DNA of 21,543 nt, from NCBI GenBank assembly GCA_002320775.1, contig DCKY01000019.1, positions 1 through 21,543 on the forward strand, written 5' to 3'. How positions within the stretch are numbered: the first letter of the stretch is position 1; each line of letters starts with the position of its first letter. Origin of the DNA: Planctomycetes bacterium UBA1662. GTDB taxonomy: Bacteria > Planctomycetota > UBA8108. Below are positions 7,620-15,854 of this stretch, one piece after another. Below the pieces are notes generated by a model, which saw only the letters and a program-made list of their open reading frames with translations, was not told the DNA's origin and searched no databases. Position numbers and translations under genes: made by a program.

Positions 7620-9140
7620 ATGACCCGTCAGACGGCGAACATTATCATCTACCGCCAGCGCCCCGAGCTGAAGGTCTTCCTCGTCACGAGATCCAGCGAG
7701 ATGAACTTCCTCGGCGGCTACCTCGCCTTTGCCGGAGGCAAGGTCGAGCCCGGCGACGAGACCATCCCGCTGGCTGAAGAGCTCGGCGCCGACAAGGCTG
7801 AGATTCTGGGCTGCGCCATACGGGAACTCTTCGAGGAGACCGGTATCCTGGCGACCCGCGGCGGAGCTCCAGCGGAGGAAGAGCTCAAGAGGCTGCGTCT
7901 TGAGATGCTTGCCGACGGTGACGCAGGGGAGTTCTTCTCCAGGCTGCGGACCTCAGGCGCCAGCCTCGAGCCCGGCACCTTTGTGGAGGCGGTTCAGCTG
8001 GTCACACCCCGGTTCTCCCGGCAACGCTTTTCGAGCACCTTCTTCCTGTTTAAGACCGACAAGGAACCGGAGATTCTTCCCGGAGAGCTTGCTGGCGGCG
8101 GCTGGTGGGCGCCTGCCGCGGCCCTTGCGGCCTGGCGCCGGGGAGAGCTCCTCCTCGCCCCTCCCGTGATTGTCATCCTCCGCCAGCTGGCAGGCGGACT
8201 CGATTCCTCGACTCTCGAATCAATGCGGACCAGCCCCAGTGAATTCGAGGGCTCGGGCCTGGCCATTCCCTGGGGACCCGGCATCGAGCTCCTGCCTTTC
8301 CACTGTCCGCCGCTGCCGCCAACGCTGCCTTCGAGCACCTTCCTGGTCGGCTCACGAAGGTTCATCATCATCGACCCCTCGCCAACAGGAGAGAAGGAGC
8401 AGGCCCATCTCCTGGCGGCAATCGAAAACCGGCTGGCCGGCGGCGACCACCCCGAAGCCATCGTCCTCAGTCACCATCACGCTGATCACGTTGGCGCCGT
8501 CGAGGCGGTACAGGAGCGCTGGGATCTGCCCTGCTGGGGTCACAGGAAAACCGGCGAGCTGCTGGAGAGAAGCTTCGACAGGGAGCTCGACGAGGGCGAC
8601 CTCATCGAGCTGGGAGAAAGCCCGGCCGGCGATTCCGGCTGGAGCCTTCGCTGTCTCTTTACCCCGGGGCACGCAGAGGGCCATCTCGCCTTCTTCGACG
8701 AACGTCACCAGGCCCTTCTTGCCGGCGACCTGCTCTCGACCCTTGTCAGCATGTATGTCGGCTCTCCAGGCGGCCACCTCGAGAGCTATTTCAGGTCACT
8801 GGAAAAGATCCGCTGCCTCGACATCCGCCTGCTCTATCCTTCCCACGGCATGCCGACCGCCGATGCCCGAAGCCTGATCAATAAGACCATCCAACATCGC
8901 AAAAAAAGAATTGGGCAGGTCCAGGACAAGCTGGCGGAGGGCCTCGGCGAGGTGCGTGAGCTCTCCCGTGAAATCTACCGGGATGAGGCGGACTCCAGGC
9001 TGCGACCCCTCTACGAAAGAACCACACGGGCCGCGCTCGAATACCTTGTCGAGCAGGGCAGTGCGCGGAAGCTAGCAGAGGATCGCTACGAGATCACGCC
9101 GGGTTCGCAGCTTGAGCCGCCGCCGGAGAGCGGAAGCTGA
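7620..9140 (+). CDS. Nudix hydrolase / metallo-beta-lactamase / LACTB2-type winged-helix fusion
   Basis: 506 residues from the ATG at 7620; the frame is open further upstream but those codons overlap the bamA end. Residues 1-190 are a Nudix domain: FLVTRSSEMNFLGGYLAFAG, then GGKVEPGDE (39-47) and AIRELFEETGI (66-76). About 14 extra residues sit between the Gly and RE halves of the box, as in NUDT19-like enzymes. Residues 225-415 are a metallo-beta-lactamase domain with H285-x-H287-x-D289-H290, then H351 in TPGHAEGH, D370 in LLAGDLL and H409 in YPSHG. Residues 425-490 (HRKKRIGQVQDKL to YEI) match the BLACT winged-helix tail of LACTB2. Known relatives hydrolyse nucleotide or CoA derivatives (Nudix) and RNA or thioesters (MBL); the substrate here is unknown. 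No signal peptide, so cytoplasmic. Its last 47 nt overlap the convergent gene at 9094. Confidence 0.85.
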   Translation: MTRQTANIIIYRQRPELKVFLVTRSSEMNFLGGYLAFAGGKVEPGDETIPLAEELGADKAEILGCAIRELFEETGILATRGGAPAEEELKRLRLEMLADGDAGEFFSRLRTSGASLEPGTFVEAVQLVTPRFSRQRFSSTFFLFKTDKEPEILPGELAGGGWWAPAAALAAWRRGELLLAPPVIVILRQLAGGLDSSTLESMRTSPSEFEGSGLAIPWGPGIELLPFHCPPLPPTLPSSTFLVGSRRFIIIDPSPTGEKEQAHLLAAIENRLAGGDHPEAIVLSHHHADHVGAVEAVQERWDLPCWGHRKTGELLERSFDRELDEGDLIELGESPAGDSGWSLRCLFTPGHAEGHLAFFDERHQALLAGDLLSTLVSMYVGSPGGHLESYFRSLEKIRCLDIRLLYPSHGMPTADARSLINKTIQHRKKRIGQVQDKLAEGLGEVRELSREIYRDEADSRLRPLYERTTRAALEYLVEQGSARKLAEDRYEITPGSQLEPPPESGS

Positions 9141-9663
9141 ACCAGACCGCGAGCATGAGCAACAGCACCTTGGCCAGCTCCAGGCTCGTATAGATGCCGT
9201 GCAATCCATTGAAGCGTTCCAGCGCGGCCGGGGGAGGGTCCCGCGGAACGAAGTCCAGGGAACGCCCCAGCGTGGTGATCTCCGGCGCCAGCCAGAAGGT
9301 CAGCACAAGAACGAGGGCTCCCGCTCCGCAGACCCCCAGGAGAGCGCCTCGAGAGCCCGCGCGCAACGCGCAAAACAAGGCGGCTCCGGCAAGCAGAAGC
9401 TGGCCTGCATTCCAGCTCGAAAAATTCTGCCTGTTCAGCTCCCCGGTAATGACCCAGGCTACGCTGGTCTTCTTCGCCGCGGCATCACCGGGCTTGAAGC
9501 CGACCCTCGAAGCCAGCTGCTCGTTTTCCACCACGGCCCTCTCGACTCCGGGAAAGGATGACCCGACCACCCAGAGCAAGAGGAAACTCGCCCCCAGCCA
9601 GGTTCCAAGAACCAGTGTCAGCGTCATCTTTCTCCTGGCGGCCATCTGCGACTTCTCACTCAA
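9094..9663 (-). CDS. Four-TM membrane protein, DUF4149/TMEM205-like
   Basis: 189 residues. Hydrophobic segments lie near 13-35, 86-102, 107-127 and 158-177, giving an inner-membrane protein with about four helices. The wording LGTWLGASFLLLWVV, ELNRQNF near residue 75, WLAPEITTLGRSLDF and FNGLHGIYTSLELAKVLLL resembles the DUF4149 (TMEM205-like) family; the function of that family in bacteria is not established. I chose the TTG at 9663-9661 because GGAGG lies 8 nt upstream, inside the end of ribBA; the ATG at residue 7 or 13 is possible. Only 3 nt separate it from the ribBA stop, so it is the second gene of that operon. Its 3' end overlaps the convergent Nudix-MBL gene by 47 nt. Confidence 0.7.
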   Translation of the reverse strand: MSEKSQMAARRKMTLTLVLGTWLGASFLLLWVVGSSFPGVERAVVENEQLASRVGFKPGDAAAKKTSVAWVITGELNRQNFSSWNAGQLLLAGAALFCALRAGSRGALLGVCGAGALVLVLTFWLAPEITTLGRSLDFVPRDPPPAALERFNGLHGIYTSLELAKVLLLMLAVWFSFRSPAAAQAANPA

Positions 9664-9666
9664 GCC

Positions 9667-10935
9667 CTAACCCTCCACCTCGTCGTCTCCTGCAACCGGC
9701 GCACCGGGCGCCTCCGTAGCCGAGTCCGGCAGCAGGTGTCCCATCTTGTCGCGCTTGGTGCGCATATAGGCCTCACTGTGTTCATTGGCCGGGGCGATGA
9801 TCGGCTCCTGGCTGACAACCTCGAGGTTGTAGCCATAGTAGATAAAGGCATCCTGCTTCTTGGGATTGTTGGTCAGCAGGCGAACCTTCCTGAGCCCCAG
9901 GTCCTTCAGGATCTGGATCCCTACTCCGTAATCACGCATGTCGGCCCTGTAGCCGAGCGCCAGGTTCGCCTCCACCGTATCCAGCCCCTCATCCTGCAGC
10001 GCGTAGGCCTTGAGCTTTTCCAGCAGGCCGATGCCTCTCCCCTCCTGCGGCAGGTAGACCACCGCGCCGACGCCTTCCCCGGCGATCCGGGCAAGCGCCC
10101 CTCGCAGCTGCCCACCGCAGTCGCAGCGCAGAGAATCAAGCACCTCGCCCGTAAAACACGACGAATGAACTCGGATCAGGGGAGCCTCCACGCTATGAAG
10201 GTCTCCCTTGAGGATGACGATCGGCTCGCTGGAATCGAAATGAACCTTGTAGCCGTAGACCGTCAGCTCGCCGAAATCCTCGGTGGGAAGCTTCGTCTCG
10301 ACAACCCTTTCCACCAGCGTCTCGGTACGGCGGCGGTAGCGGATCAACTCTTCGATGCTGACGATGGGAGTTCCGCTCTCCCTGGCAATCTCAAAGAGAC
10401 GTTCTCCCCGGGCCATCTGCCCATCCTCATCGAGAATTTCAATCAGGGCTCCAACCGGCGTCAGCCCGGCCAGCCGAACGAGGTCGACAGCCGCCTCAGT
10501 ATGCCCCGCGCGGTGCAGGACCCCGCCCTCGTGCGCGACCAGCGGGTAGATATGCCCCGGACGGGCAAGCTCCCCCGGGGTGGTCTCCTCGGCCGCGAGG
10601 GCCCGGATCGTATCACAACGCTCTGATGCCGAAACCCCGGACTTGAGAGTCGCCAGGTCGACGCTCACCGTGAAATTCGTATGGTGGAGAGCCGAGTTGG
10701 AATGGGAGGCGGGCTCCAGCTGCAGCGTCGCCGCCCTGTCCGGGGGCATAGGAACACAGAGCACTCCTCGCCCATCGCGCAGCATGAAATTGACCATCTC
10801 CGGGGTTATCTTTTCGGCGGCGCAGATAAAGTCGCCTTCGTTCTCACGAGCCTCGTCATCGACGACGACAACCATCCCTCCAGCGGCGATCGTTTCGATG
10901 GCCTGCTCTATCGCTGCAAAACTATTCTCTGACAA
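9667..10935 (-). CDS. ribBA: Bifunctional DHBP synthase / GTP cyclohydrolase II (riboflavin)
   Basis: 422 residues catalysing both entry steps of riboflavin synthesis. The RibB half (about 1-200) makes 3,4-dihydroxy-2-butanone 4-phosphate from ribulose 5-phosphate: DDEARENEGDF (26-36), CVPMP, HHTNFTVSVD, RPGHIYPLVAHEGGVL and TEAAVDLVRLAG. The RibA half (about 205-400) opens GTP: the zinc ligands are C260, C271 and C273 in SSCFTGEVLDSLRCDC, followed by PQEGRGIGLLEKLKAY and LLTNNPKK. The start is taken as the TTG at 10935-10933 because GGAGAGG (10946-10940) precedes it and this gives the usual N-terminus; another TTG at 10959 is possible. The rest of the riboflavin pathway is not nearby, and I see no FMN riboswitch upstream. 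A DUF4149-like gene follows immediately. Confidence 0.93.
   Translation of the reverse strand: MSENSFAAIEQAIETIAAGGMVVVVDDEARENEGDFICAAEKITPEMVNFMLRDGRGVLCVPMPPDRAATLQLEPASHSNSALHHTNFTVSVDLATLKSGVSASERCDTIRALAAEETTPGELARPGHIYPLVAHEGGVLHRAGHTEAAVDLVRLAGLTPVGALIEILDEDGQMARGERLFEIARESGTPIVSIEELIRYRRRTETLVERVVETKLPTEDFGELTVYGYKVHFDSSEPIVILKGDLHSVEAPLIRVHSSCFTGEVLDSLRCDCGGQLRGALARIAGEGVGAVVYLPQEGRGIGLLEKLKAYALQDEGLDTVEANLALGYRADMRDYGVGIQILKDLGLRKVRLLTNNPKKQDAFIYYGYNLEVVSQEPIIAPANEHSEAYMRTKRDKMGHLLPDSATEAPGAPVAGDDEVEG
9672..9676 (-). promoter_or_regulatory. Ribosome binding site for the TTG-started DUF4149-like gene
   Basis: GGAGG on the minus strand lies inside the last ribBA codons, 8 nt before the TTG at 9663. 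It supports TTG over later ATG codons and implies coupling to ribBA termination. Confidence 0.6.
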
Positions 10936-11233
10936 TAAACCTCTCCAGTAGACTTCCAAACTCTCAGCATAACCCCCACCGGCAATCCTTCAAGCCGCCC
11001 GAAGGCGCCTATTGTAGCCAGCGGAAAAAAAGAAACCCCGATTATTTCATCCCCCGGAGGGCGCCAGGAATAGAAAATCTCGTCCGCAACGCCGCAACGG
11101 GAACAACAGCCCCGTCCCGGCTGTCCGCCGGTACTCAAGGCGAAGAAAAACTTTCCGGAACAGGGTAGTATTTCCGCTGGCGGCCTCTCTTTCCCCAGCC
11201 GGTTGTTCCGGCCGACCCAGATGGTACCTCTCG
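10936..11233. other. Divergent intergenic region between ribBA and the RND transporter gene
   Basis: About 300 bp without a convincing gene. On the minus strand a TACAAT (11016-11011) could be a -10 box for ribBA but has no good -35. It is followed in the presumed leader by GGCGCC-TTCG-GGCGGC (about 10994-11008), a hairpin closed by a TTCG tetraloop. On the plus strand TAGTAT at 11166-11171 is a weak -10 candidate for the transporter. GCCGG-TTGTT-CCGGC just upstream of 11234 is a small inverted repeat. Short frames here look random. Confidence 0.4.
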
Positions 11234-13927
11234 ATGCTGAAGCGCCTGCTGATTTCTCTCGCAACCTTCATTACCCGCCAGCCCTGGCTGACCGCCGGGC
11301 TTTACATGATCCTGGCCGTAGGGGCCATTCCGGCCGTGCTGAAGCTCGAGTTCAAGACTGACCAGAACGATCTTGTGGGAGCGGACCTGGAATACAATCG
11401 CAGGTACCTGGATTTCCTGAAAGAGTTCGGCGACCTTGAGTTCATCTATGTCGTGATCGAGGTCGGCGAGGACCAACAGGCCGCCCTGGCGGCCGCCCGC
11501 GAGATCAGGGAGCGGGTCGAACAGCTGGACGAACACGTCGAGTGGGCTCTCGATCGCATACCGGCCGAGGCGATGCGCTACGGCATCCTTCACCGGGAGG
11601 ATGAAGAGCTGGAAGTCCTGGCCGCGGCCCTGGCAGAAAACCGCGACCTGCTTGAAAAGCTCGGGCAGGCCGACCGCCTGGAGAGCCTCTTCTCCTTCTT
11701 CGCGGGACTCCTTGATCCCGAGGAGGTCGGCCGGCGCTTCGCATCCGGAGAGGACAACCACATCGGACCCGGCGCGGCAGGCGGCGCCATCTCGCTGCTG
11801 GAACATTCTCTCGCATCCACCCTCGCGGCCCTGGAAGGACGGGAGGTCGACAGCCTCACCCGGCGGCTCGAGACGGAACAAGGCGGCTCGCTGCGCGAAC
11901 GCGGCTACCTGGCGACGGACAATGAAAAGTACCTGCTTGTCGAGATCCTACCGAAGAAAGACACCGGCACCGTTGAACTCATTCGTGAACCGCTGCTTGA
12001 AATCCGCAAGGTCCTCGCGGATGTGAAGCTCGCCCACCCCGAGGTCGAGCTGGGCCTGACCGGACGACCCGTCCTCCAGGCTGACGAGATGATGACCACG
12101 GACAAGGACATGAAAAGGGCCACCCTGGCGGCCCTGGTTGGCGTTTTCGCACTCTTTGTCATCTTCTTCAGGCGGCTTGGAAGACCCCTTCTCTGCATCC
12201 TGACCCTGTCCATCGCCATCCTCCTGACCTTCGCTCTCACGGCCCTGACCATCGGCTATCTCACGCTGCTGTCCATCGTCTTCGCAGCCATGCTCGTTGG
12301 ACTTGGAATCGACTTTGGAATCCACTTCATAGCCCGCTACCAGGAAGAGCTCAAGCGAGAGGGGGAGGTTGAGGCGGCTATTCGCAATACCATCGGGACC
12401 ACCGGAAGAGCGATTGTCATCGGCGGGATCACGACCGCGGCAGCCTTCTACATGACCCTCTTTGTCGACTTCAAGGGTCTCCGGGAGCTCGGCTTCATCG
12501 CCGGGAGCGGGGTCCTGATCTGTCTCTTCAGCATGATCACCCTCCTGCCGGCGCTGATCATTCTCTTCGATAGCCGCGCGGGAAGAAAGGCCTCCGCCCG
12601 GACGATCCGCGTACCGTTACTCGAGCTGGCCGGCAGCCGCCCCCTGCCGATCATCACCATCGCGGGCGTCGTGACCGGAGCCGGCTTCTTCTCTCTCGCG
12701 GGCCTTCCCTACAATCCGAACCTGCTCGAACTACAGGACCAGGATCTCGATTCCGTCAAATATGAGCGCCTGCTGATCGAAAATTCCGATTTCTCCACCT
12801 GGTACGCGGCCTTTATCGTAGCGGACATCGAGGAAGCCCGCCGCAGACAGCAGAGCCTCGAGGCCCTCGACAAAGAAGTCATTGCCAGGACCGAGAGCGT
12901 CCTTGATTATCTTCCCGACCGGCAGCTCGAAAAGCTCGAACGGCTCGAAACCGCGCGCTCGGCCCTCGCCGGGATCGTGATCCCCGCCGCCGCGGAAGAA
13001 GTCGATGCGAAGAAGCTGGGCGGCGCCCTCGAGCTGCTCCAGGGCAACCTCTTTGACCTGGCCGACCTCGCCGCCGAAGCCAATGAAGAAGAGGGGCGCC
13101 GGTTCGCCGCTCGCCTCCTTGCCGCGGCCGACCTCAGCGGAGAGCTCGCCGAACTCCTGGAGAACAGCCCGGCTGAAAAAATTGCGCGGCTCTCGCCCTT
13201 CCAGCGGGACTGGGTTACGGAGGTAAACGGGTTGCTCAGCTCCCTCCAGGCCGCGGTCATTGAAACAACGCCCATCTCGCCAGCCAACCTGCCCGACATT
13301 CTCAGAAGTCGTCTTGTTTCCCGCGACGGCAGCGAGTTCATCGTTTACGCCTACGCTAATGGCGACCTGTGGCAGGAGGAAACGATGCGGCACTTTATCC
13401 GGGAGATGCGGCGCATCGATCCCGAGGTGACAGGCGCCCCCGTACAGGTCTACGAGTCGGCCGGCCGCATGCGTGAAGGTTTTGAAAAGGCGGCGCTCTA
13501 TTCCCTCGGAGTTGTGTTCCTGTTCCTGCTCGCCGAGCTGCGCAGCCTCCGGCTGACCCTCCTGGCCATGGTTCCGCTGTTGGTGGGCCTCCTCTGGCTG
13601 CTCGAGGCCCTGCCCCTGCTGAAGCTTGATTTCAACCTGGCCAATTTCTTCGCCCTGCCCATCCTCATCGGCTGTGGAGTCGACGGCGGAGTCCACATCA
13701 TCCATCGCTTCAGGGAATCAGGTTCCGTTCTCTCGGTCGGCAGGACAACTGCCGCAGCCGTGACCCTGTCTTTCCTGACCACCATGATTGGTTTTGGCGC
13801 CATGGCTACAGCGAGCCATCGAGGCGTGGCAAGCCTCGGCCTGATGATGATCATCGGGCTGCTCTGTATTCTCGCAGCGACGGTTGTCCTGCTGCCAGCG
13901 CTGCTGAAACTCACCGAGCGGAAGTAG
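11234..13927 (+). CDS. hpnN: RND/MMPL transporter, HpnN-like (hopanoid trafficking)
   Basis: 897 residues with the two-fold RND layout. TM1 is near 18-36, followed by a large charged periplasmic loop (about 40-290). A block of five or six TMs (about 295-450) contains GLGIDFGIHFIARYQEEL and the stretch TTGRAIVIGGITTAAAFYM. A second periplasmic loop spans about 490-750, and a second TM block (755-893) contains GCGVDGGVHIIHRF and TTMIGFGAMATASHRG. These are MMPL-family hallmarks; repeated G-[IV]-D-[FG]-G in each half fits proton-driven lipid exporters. HpnN proteins move hopanoids to the outer membrane. The HpnN call rests on family resemblance plus the squalene-hopene cyclase and HpnG-like genes 3-8 kb away. 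Two shorter coding genes follow on the same strand. No strong RBS precedes the ATG. It could be another MMPL exporter. Confidence 0.7.
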   Translation: MLKRLLISLATFITRQPWLTAGLYMILAVGAIPAVLKLEFKTDQNDLVGADLEYNRRYLDFLKEFGDLEFIYVVIEVGEDQQAALAAAREIRERVEQLDEHVEWALDRIPAEAMRYGILHREDEELEVLAAALAENRDLLEKLGQADRLESLFSFFAGLLDPEEVGRRFASGEDNHIGPGAAGGAISLLEHSLASTLAALEGREVDSLTRRLETEQGGSLRERGYLATDNEKYLLVEILPKKDTGTVELIREPLLEIRKVLADVKLAHPEVELGLTGRPVLQADEMMTTDKDMKRATLAALVGVFALFVIFFRRLGRPLLCILTLSIAILLTFALTALTIGYLTLLSIVFAAMLVGLGIDFGIHFIARYQEELKREGEVEAAIRNTIGTTGRAIVIGGITTAAAFYMTLFVDFKGLRELGFIAGSGVLICLFSMITLLPALIILFDSRAGRKASARTIRVPLLELAGSRPLPIITIAGVVTGAGFFSLAGLPYNPNLLELQDQDLDSVKYERLLIENSDFSTWYAAFIVADIEEARRRQQSLEALDKEVIARTESVLDYLPDRQLEKLERLETARSALAGIVIPAAAEEVDAKKLGGALELLQGNLFDLADLAAEANEEEGRRFAARLLAAADLSGELAELLENSPAEKIARLSPFQRDWVTEVNGLLSSLQAAVIETTPISPANLPDILRSRLVSRDGSEFIVYAYANGDLWQEETMRHFIREMRRIDPEVTGAPVQVYESAGRMREGFEKAALYSLGVVFLFLLAELRSLRLTLLAMVPLLVGLLWLLEALPLLKLDFNLANFFALPILIGCGVDGGVHIIHRFRESGSVLSVGRTTAAAVTLSFLTTMIGFGAMATASHRGVASLGLMMIIGLLCILAATVVLLPALLKLTERK

Positions 13928-14012
13928 CTGCTCCATCGATCCATAGAATTTGCGTCGCCAGACCAGCCGTGTTTGAATGGCATCTGACTTTCATATTCAC
14001 GGGTGCCAGGCC

Positions 14013-14906
14013 ATGCTCCAGCAACGCGGTATTCTCCTTCTTTTCCTGTTTTTTTCGCAGTTTCCTGAAAAATGCCGGGGTGCGGACGCCCCCCCCAGCC
14101 TGGCTATTATCCAGCCGGGGAGACCCGGGTCTCCAAAAGCGGCTGAAGGTTTTCTCGCTCGGCTCGGTGAATACCTGGCCTCCCAGACCGGGCTTGCCAG
14201 GCCCACCCTCAGCTACCAGAACACTCCGAAGGAGGCCCTGGCCGCCCTGGAGAAAAAAAATCCAGCTCTTGGAATTGTCAGCCTCGGTTTTTACCTAGAG
14301 CATCGCAAGCGGTTTGGACTCAAGGCTGTCCTGGAAGCGTATCCACTTAGAAAATATGTGCTTGTGGCATCGGAGGGAAGGGTGAAAACAGCCTCCGATC
14401 TCGATGGCAAGCTGGTTATGGGCGGTCCCCTCTACGAACCGAAATTCGTTCGACGGATTCTTTTCCCCGAAGCTGCAAAGACGGCCGCAAGACTCGCTGA
14501 CTGGCAGGGAGCCTCAGCCTGGGTCCCTAAGCCCACCACCCGGGTATCCTCAGCCCTCTACCAGCTTGGCAAAAACAGGGTCGGAGCCGTACTTCTTTAC
14601 GACAGTCAGTACGAATCGATGAAAAATCTCGGAAGACTGAAAAAAGTGGAGAAAGTCATCGAATCGTCCTATTATCCTCCTGCTGTCATAGTTGCTTTCA
14701 GAGGAGCATTCAAATCAGCAGCGGCTGTAAGTGAAGAGCAGCGCTTGCTGATAACCGCCTTGGAAAAGATCTCTACGGTAAAAGATGCCGGTGAGATTCT
14801 GCAGCAGATGGGCTGTAAAGAATTTCGCCGCGTCCGGTCTGGGTGGTTGAATGAAGTAGAAAAGAAGTACCATTTTGAAAGGGGAGAGAAGAATGAAGAA
14901 AAATAG
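14013..14906 (+). CDS. PhnD-like periplasmic substrate-binding protein, orphan
   Basis: 297 residues from the ATG at 14013, preferred to 13977 because it places the hydrophobic signal segment (GILLLFLFFSQF) at the N-terminus, with cleavage likely near CRGADA. The mature protein has the PhnD/transferrin-like binding fold pattern: LAIIQPGRPGSPKAAEGF, then YQNTPKEALAALEKKNPALGIVSL, YVLVASEGRVKTASDLDGK (about 115-133) and NRVGAVLLYDSQY, with a C-terminal segment resembling family members. Such proteins normally feed an ABC importer for phosphonates or similar ligands, but no permease or ATPase is present. It sits 85 bp after the RND transporter gene and its end overlaps the next lipoprotein gene by 14 nt, so it is likely co-expressed with both. 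By eye its base composition is more AT-rich than its neighbours. The ligand is unknown. Confidence 0.7.
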   Translation: MLQQRGILLLFLFFSQFPEKCRGADAPPSLAIIQPGRPGSPKAAEGFLARLGEYLASQTGLARPTLSYQNTPKEALAALEKKNPALGIVSLGFYLEHRKRFGLKAVLEAYPLRKYVLVASEGRVKTASDLDGKLVMGGPLYEPKFVRRILFPEAAKTAARLADWQGASAWVPKPTTRVSSALYQLGKNRVGAVLLYDSQYESMKNLGRLKKVEKVIESSYYPPAVIVAFRGAFKSAAAVSEEQRLLITALEKISTVKDAGEILQQMGCKEFRRVRSGWLNEVEKKYHFERGEKNEEK

Positions 14907-15771
14907 AGCTGAATCCATAGTCCTTGGTCTGTTCTGCGCCGCCCTGGTTTTCCTGGTGGCGGGCTGTTCATCCTACGAAGCGAGGCAGGTCTCGGGTACG
15001 GAACCGGAGGCAAAACTGAATGACGTCCTATTGCCGGCCGCCGTTCTTGAAGAAAGAATCGGAGAGATTGACAGGAGCTACGAGGAACCCCGAACGATAT
15101 ACAGGGTCGGCCACTCCCTCGGCGCCTCGAAAGATTCCGTATCTTCCGGTAATGGTTATCAGTCGCTCTGGCGCGGCGTAAGGGCCTGTTCATGGCTTGC
15201 CTTGAATCATCAGAACCCGGCAGAAAAGAAGAAATACGCGCTCGAGGGCGTCTACCTTGGACGCGAGGCGAGACAAAAAACCTCGCTCCAGGCGGAAGCC
15301 TATTACTACTCAGCCCTCTGCATTGGAGCCCTTCTCGATGTGGTGAAGGAGCCTAGTACAAAACTCCTGCGGGAGATGAAGTATTGCCTGGAGGTTGCCC
15401 ATGAGCTGGATGGATCCTGTGACCATGGCGGTCCTGCCCGGGTGCTTGGCACCCTGATCGTCGAGACGGCCGACTACGAATTTGTCGGGTATTCCGTTGG
15501 AAGCCTGGAGGAAGGCATCACGACCCTCGAGGCCGCCTGCAGCAAAGATCCCGTCTTCGGAGAAAACTGGCTCCTGCTGGCGAGGGCGCTGGCCAAGGCC
15601 GAAGAATACCAGCGGGCCCTGACGGCGATTGACAAGGTCTTTGCCTGTGAGATACCTGCCGACTACAGCGTCGAGCACAAGGAGTGGCTCATCCAGGCTC
15701 AGAACCTGAAGTCCGGTATCGCGGTCAAGATCGATGACAGCGTTCCGGCCACCGCCTTCCAACCGAAGTAA
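14893..15771 (+). CDS. TPR-like lipoprotein (TRAP TatT-like)
   Basis: 292 residues. The ATG at 14893 is chosen over an in-frame codon at 14875 because GGGGAGAG lies immediately upstream. The signal ends in LVFLVAGC, making C25 the lipidated cysteine. The body is mostly helical: ACSWLALNHQNPAEKKKYAL, AEAYYYSALCIGALLDVV, GGPARVLGTLIVE, then GSLEEGITTLEAACSKDP and ENWLLLARALAKAEEYQRAL, the last two resembling TPR units. The overall order is like the TatT (TRAP-T associated TPR) lipoproteins. Those work with periplasmic binding proteins, which fits the preceding PhnD-like gene with its 14-nt overlap, although no TRAP permease is seen. It is the last gene before the convergent hopanoid operon. The family call is moderate; the lipoprotein call is strong. 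Confidence 0.7.
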   Translation: MKKNRAESIVLGLFCAALVFLVAGCSSYEARQVSGTEPEAKLNDVLLPAAVLEERIGEIDRSYEEPRTIYRVGHSLGASKDSVSSGNGYQSLWRGVRACSWLALNHQNPAEKKKYALEGVYLGREARQKTSLQAEAYYYSALCIGALLDVVKEPSTKLLREMKYCLEVAHELDGSCDHGGPARVLGTLIVETADYEFVGYSVGSLEEGITTLEAACSKDPVFGENWLLLARALAKAEEYQRALTAIDKVFACEIPADYSVEHKEWLIQAQNLKSGIAVKIDDSVPATAFQPK

Positions 15772-15854
15772 CGCTGCCAGAACAAAACAGCCGGGCCTGG
15801 CCCTCCTGAATGCGCAACACACGCGCAGCGGGGAAGCGCTCCCTTCGGTGAAGC
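15772..15854. other. Convergent gap between TPR lipoprotein and two-TM protein genes
   Basis: 83 bp separating two converging stops. It contains only short, imperfect inverted repeats (for example GGGA-AGCGC-TCCC), one of which has a T-rich stretch on the minus strand. I see no clear terminator or gene. Confidence 0.3.

Noticed and set aside
9736..10626. 296-codon plus-strand frame
   Set aside because: Antisense shadow of ribBA.
10936..11233. FMN riboswitch upstream of ribBA
   Set aside because: Looked for the conserved aptamer blocks on the minus strand and did not find them.
12731..13705. 324-codon minus-strand frame
   Set aside because: Antisense shadow of the RND transporter gene, without motifs.
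15772..15854. Bidirectional terminator in the convergent gap
   Set aside because: Inverted repeats here are short and imperfect and no convincing stem plus T-run could be drawn on either strand.
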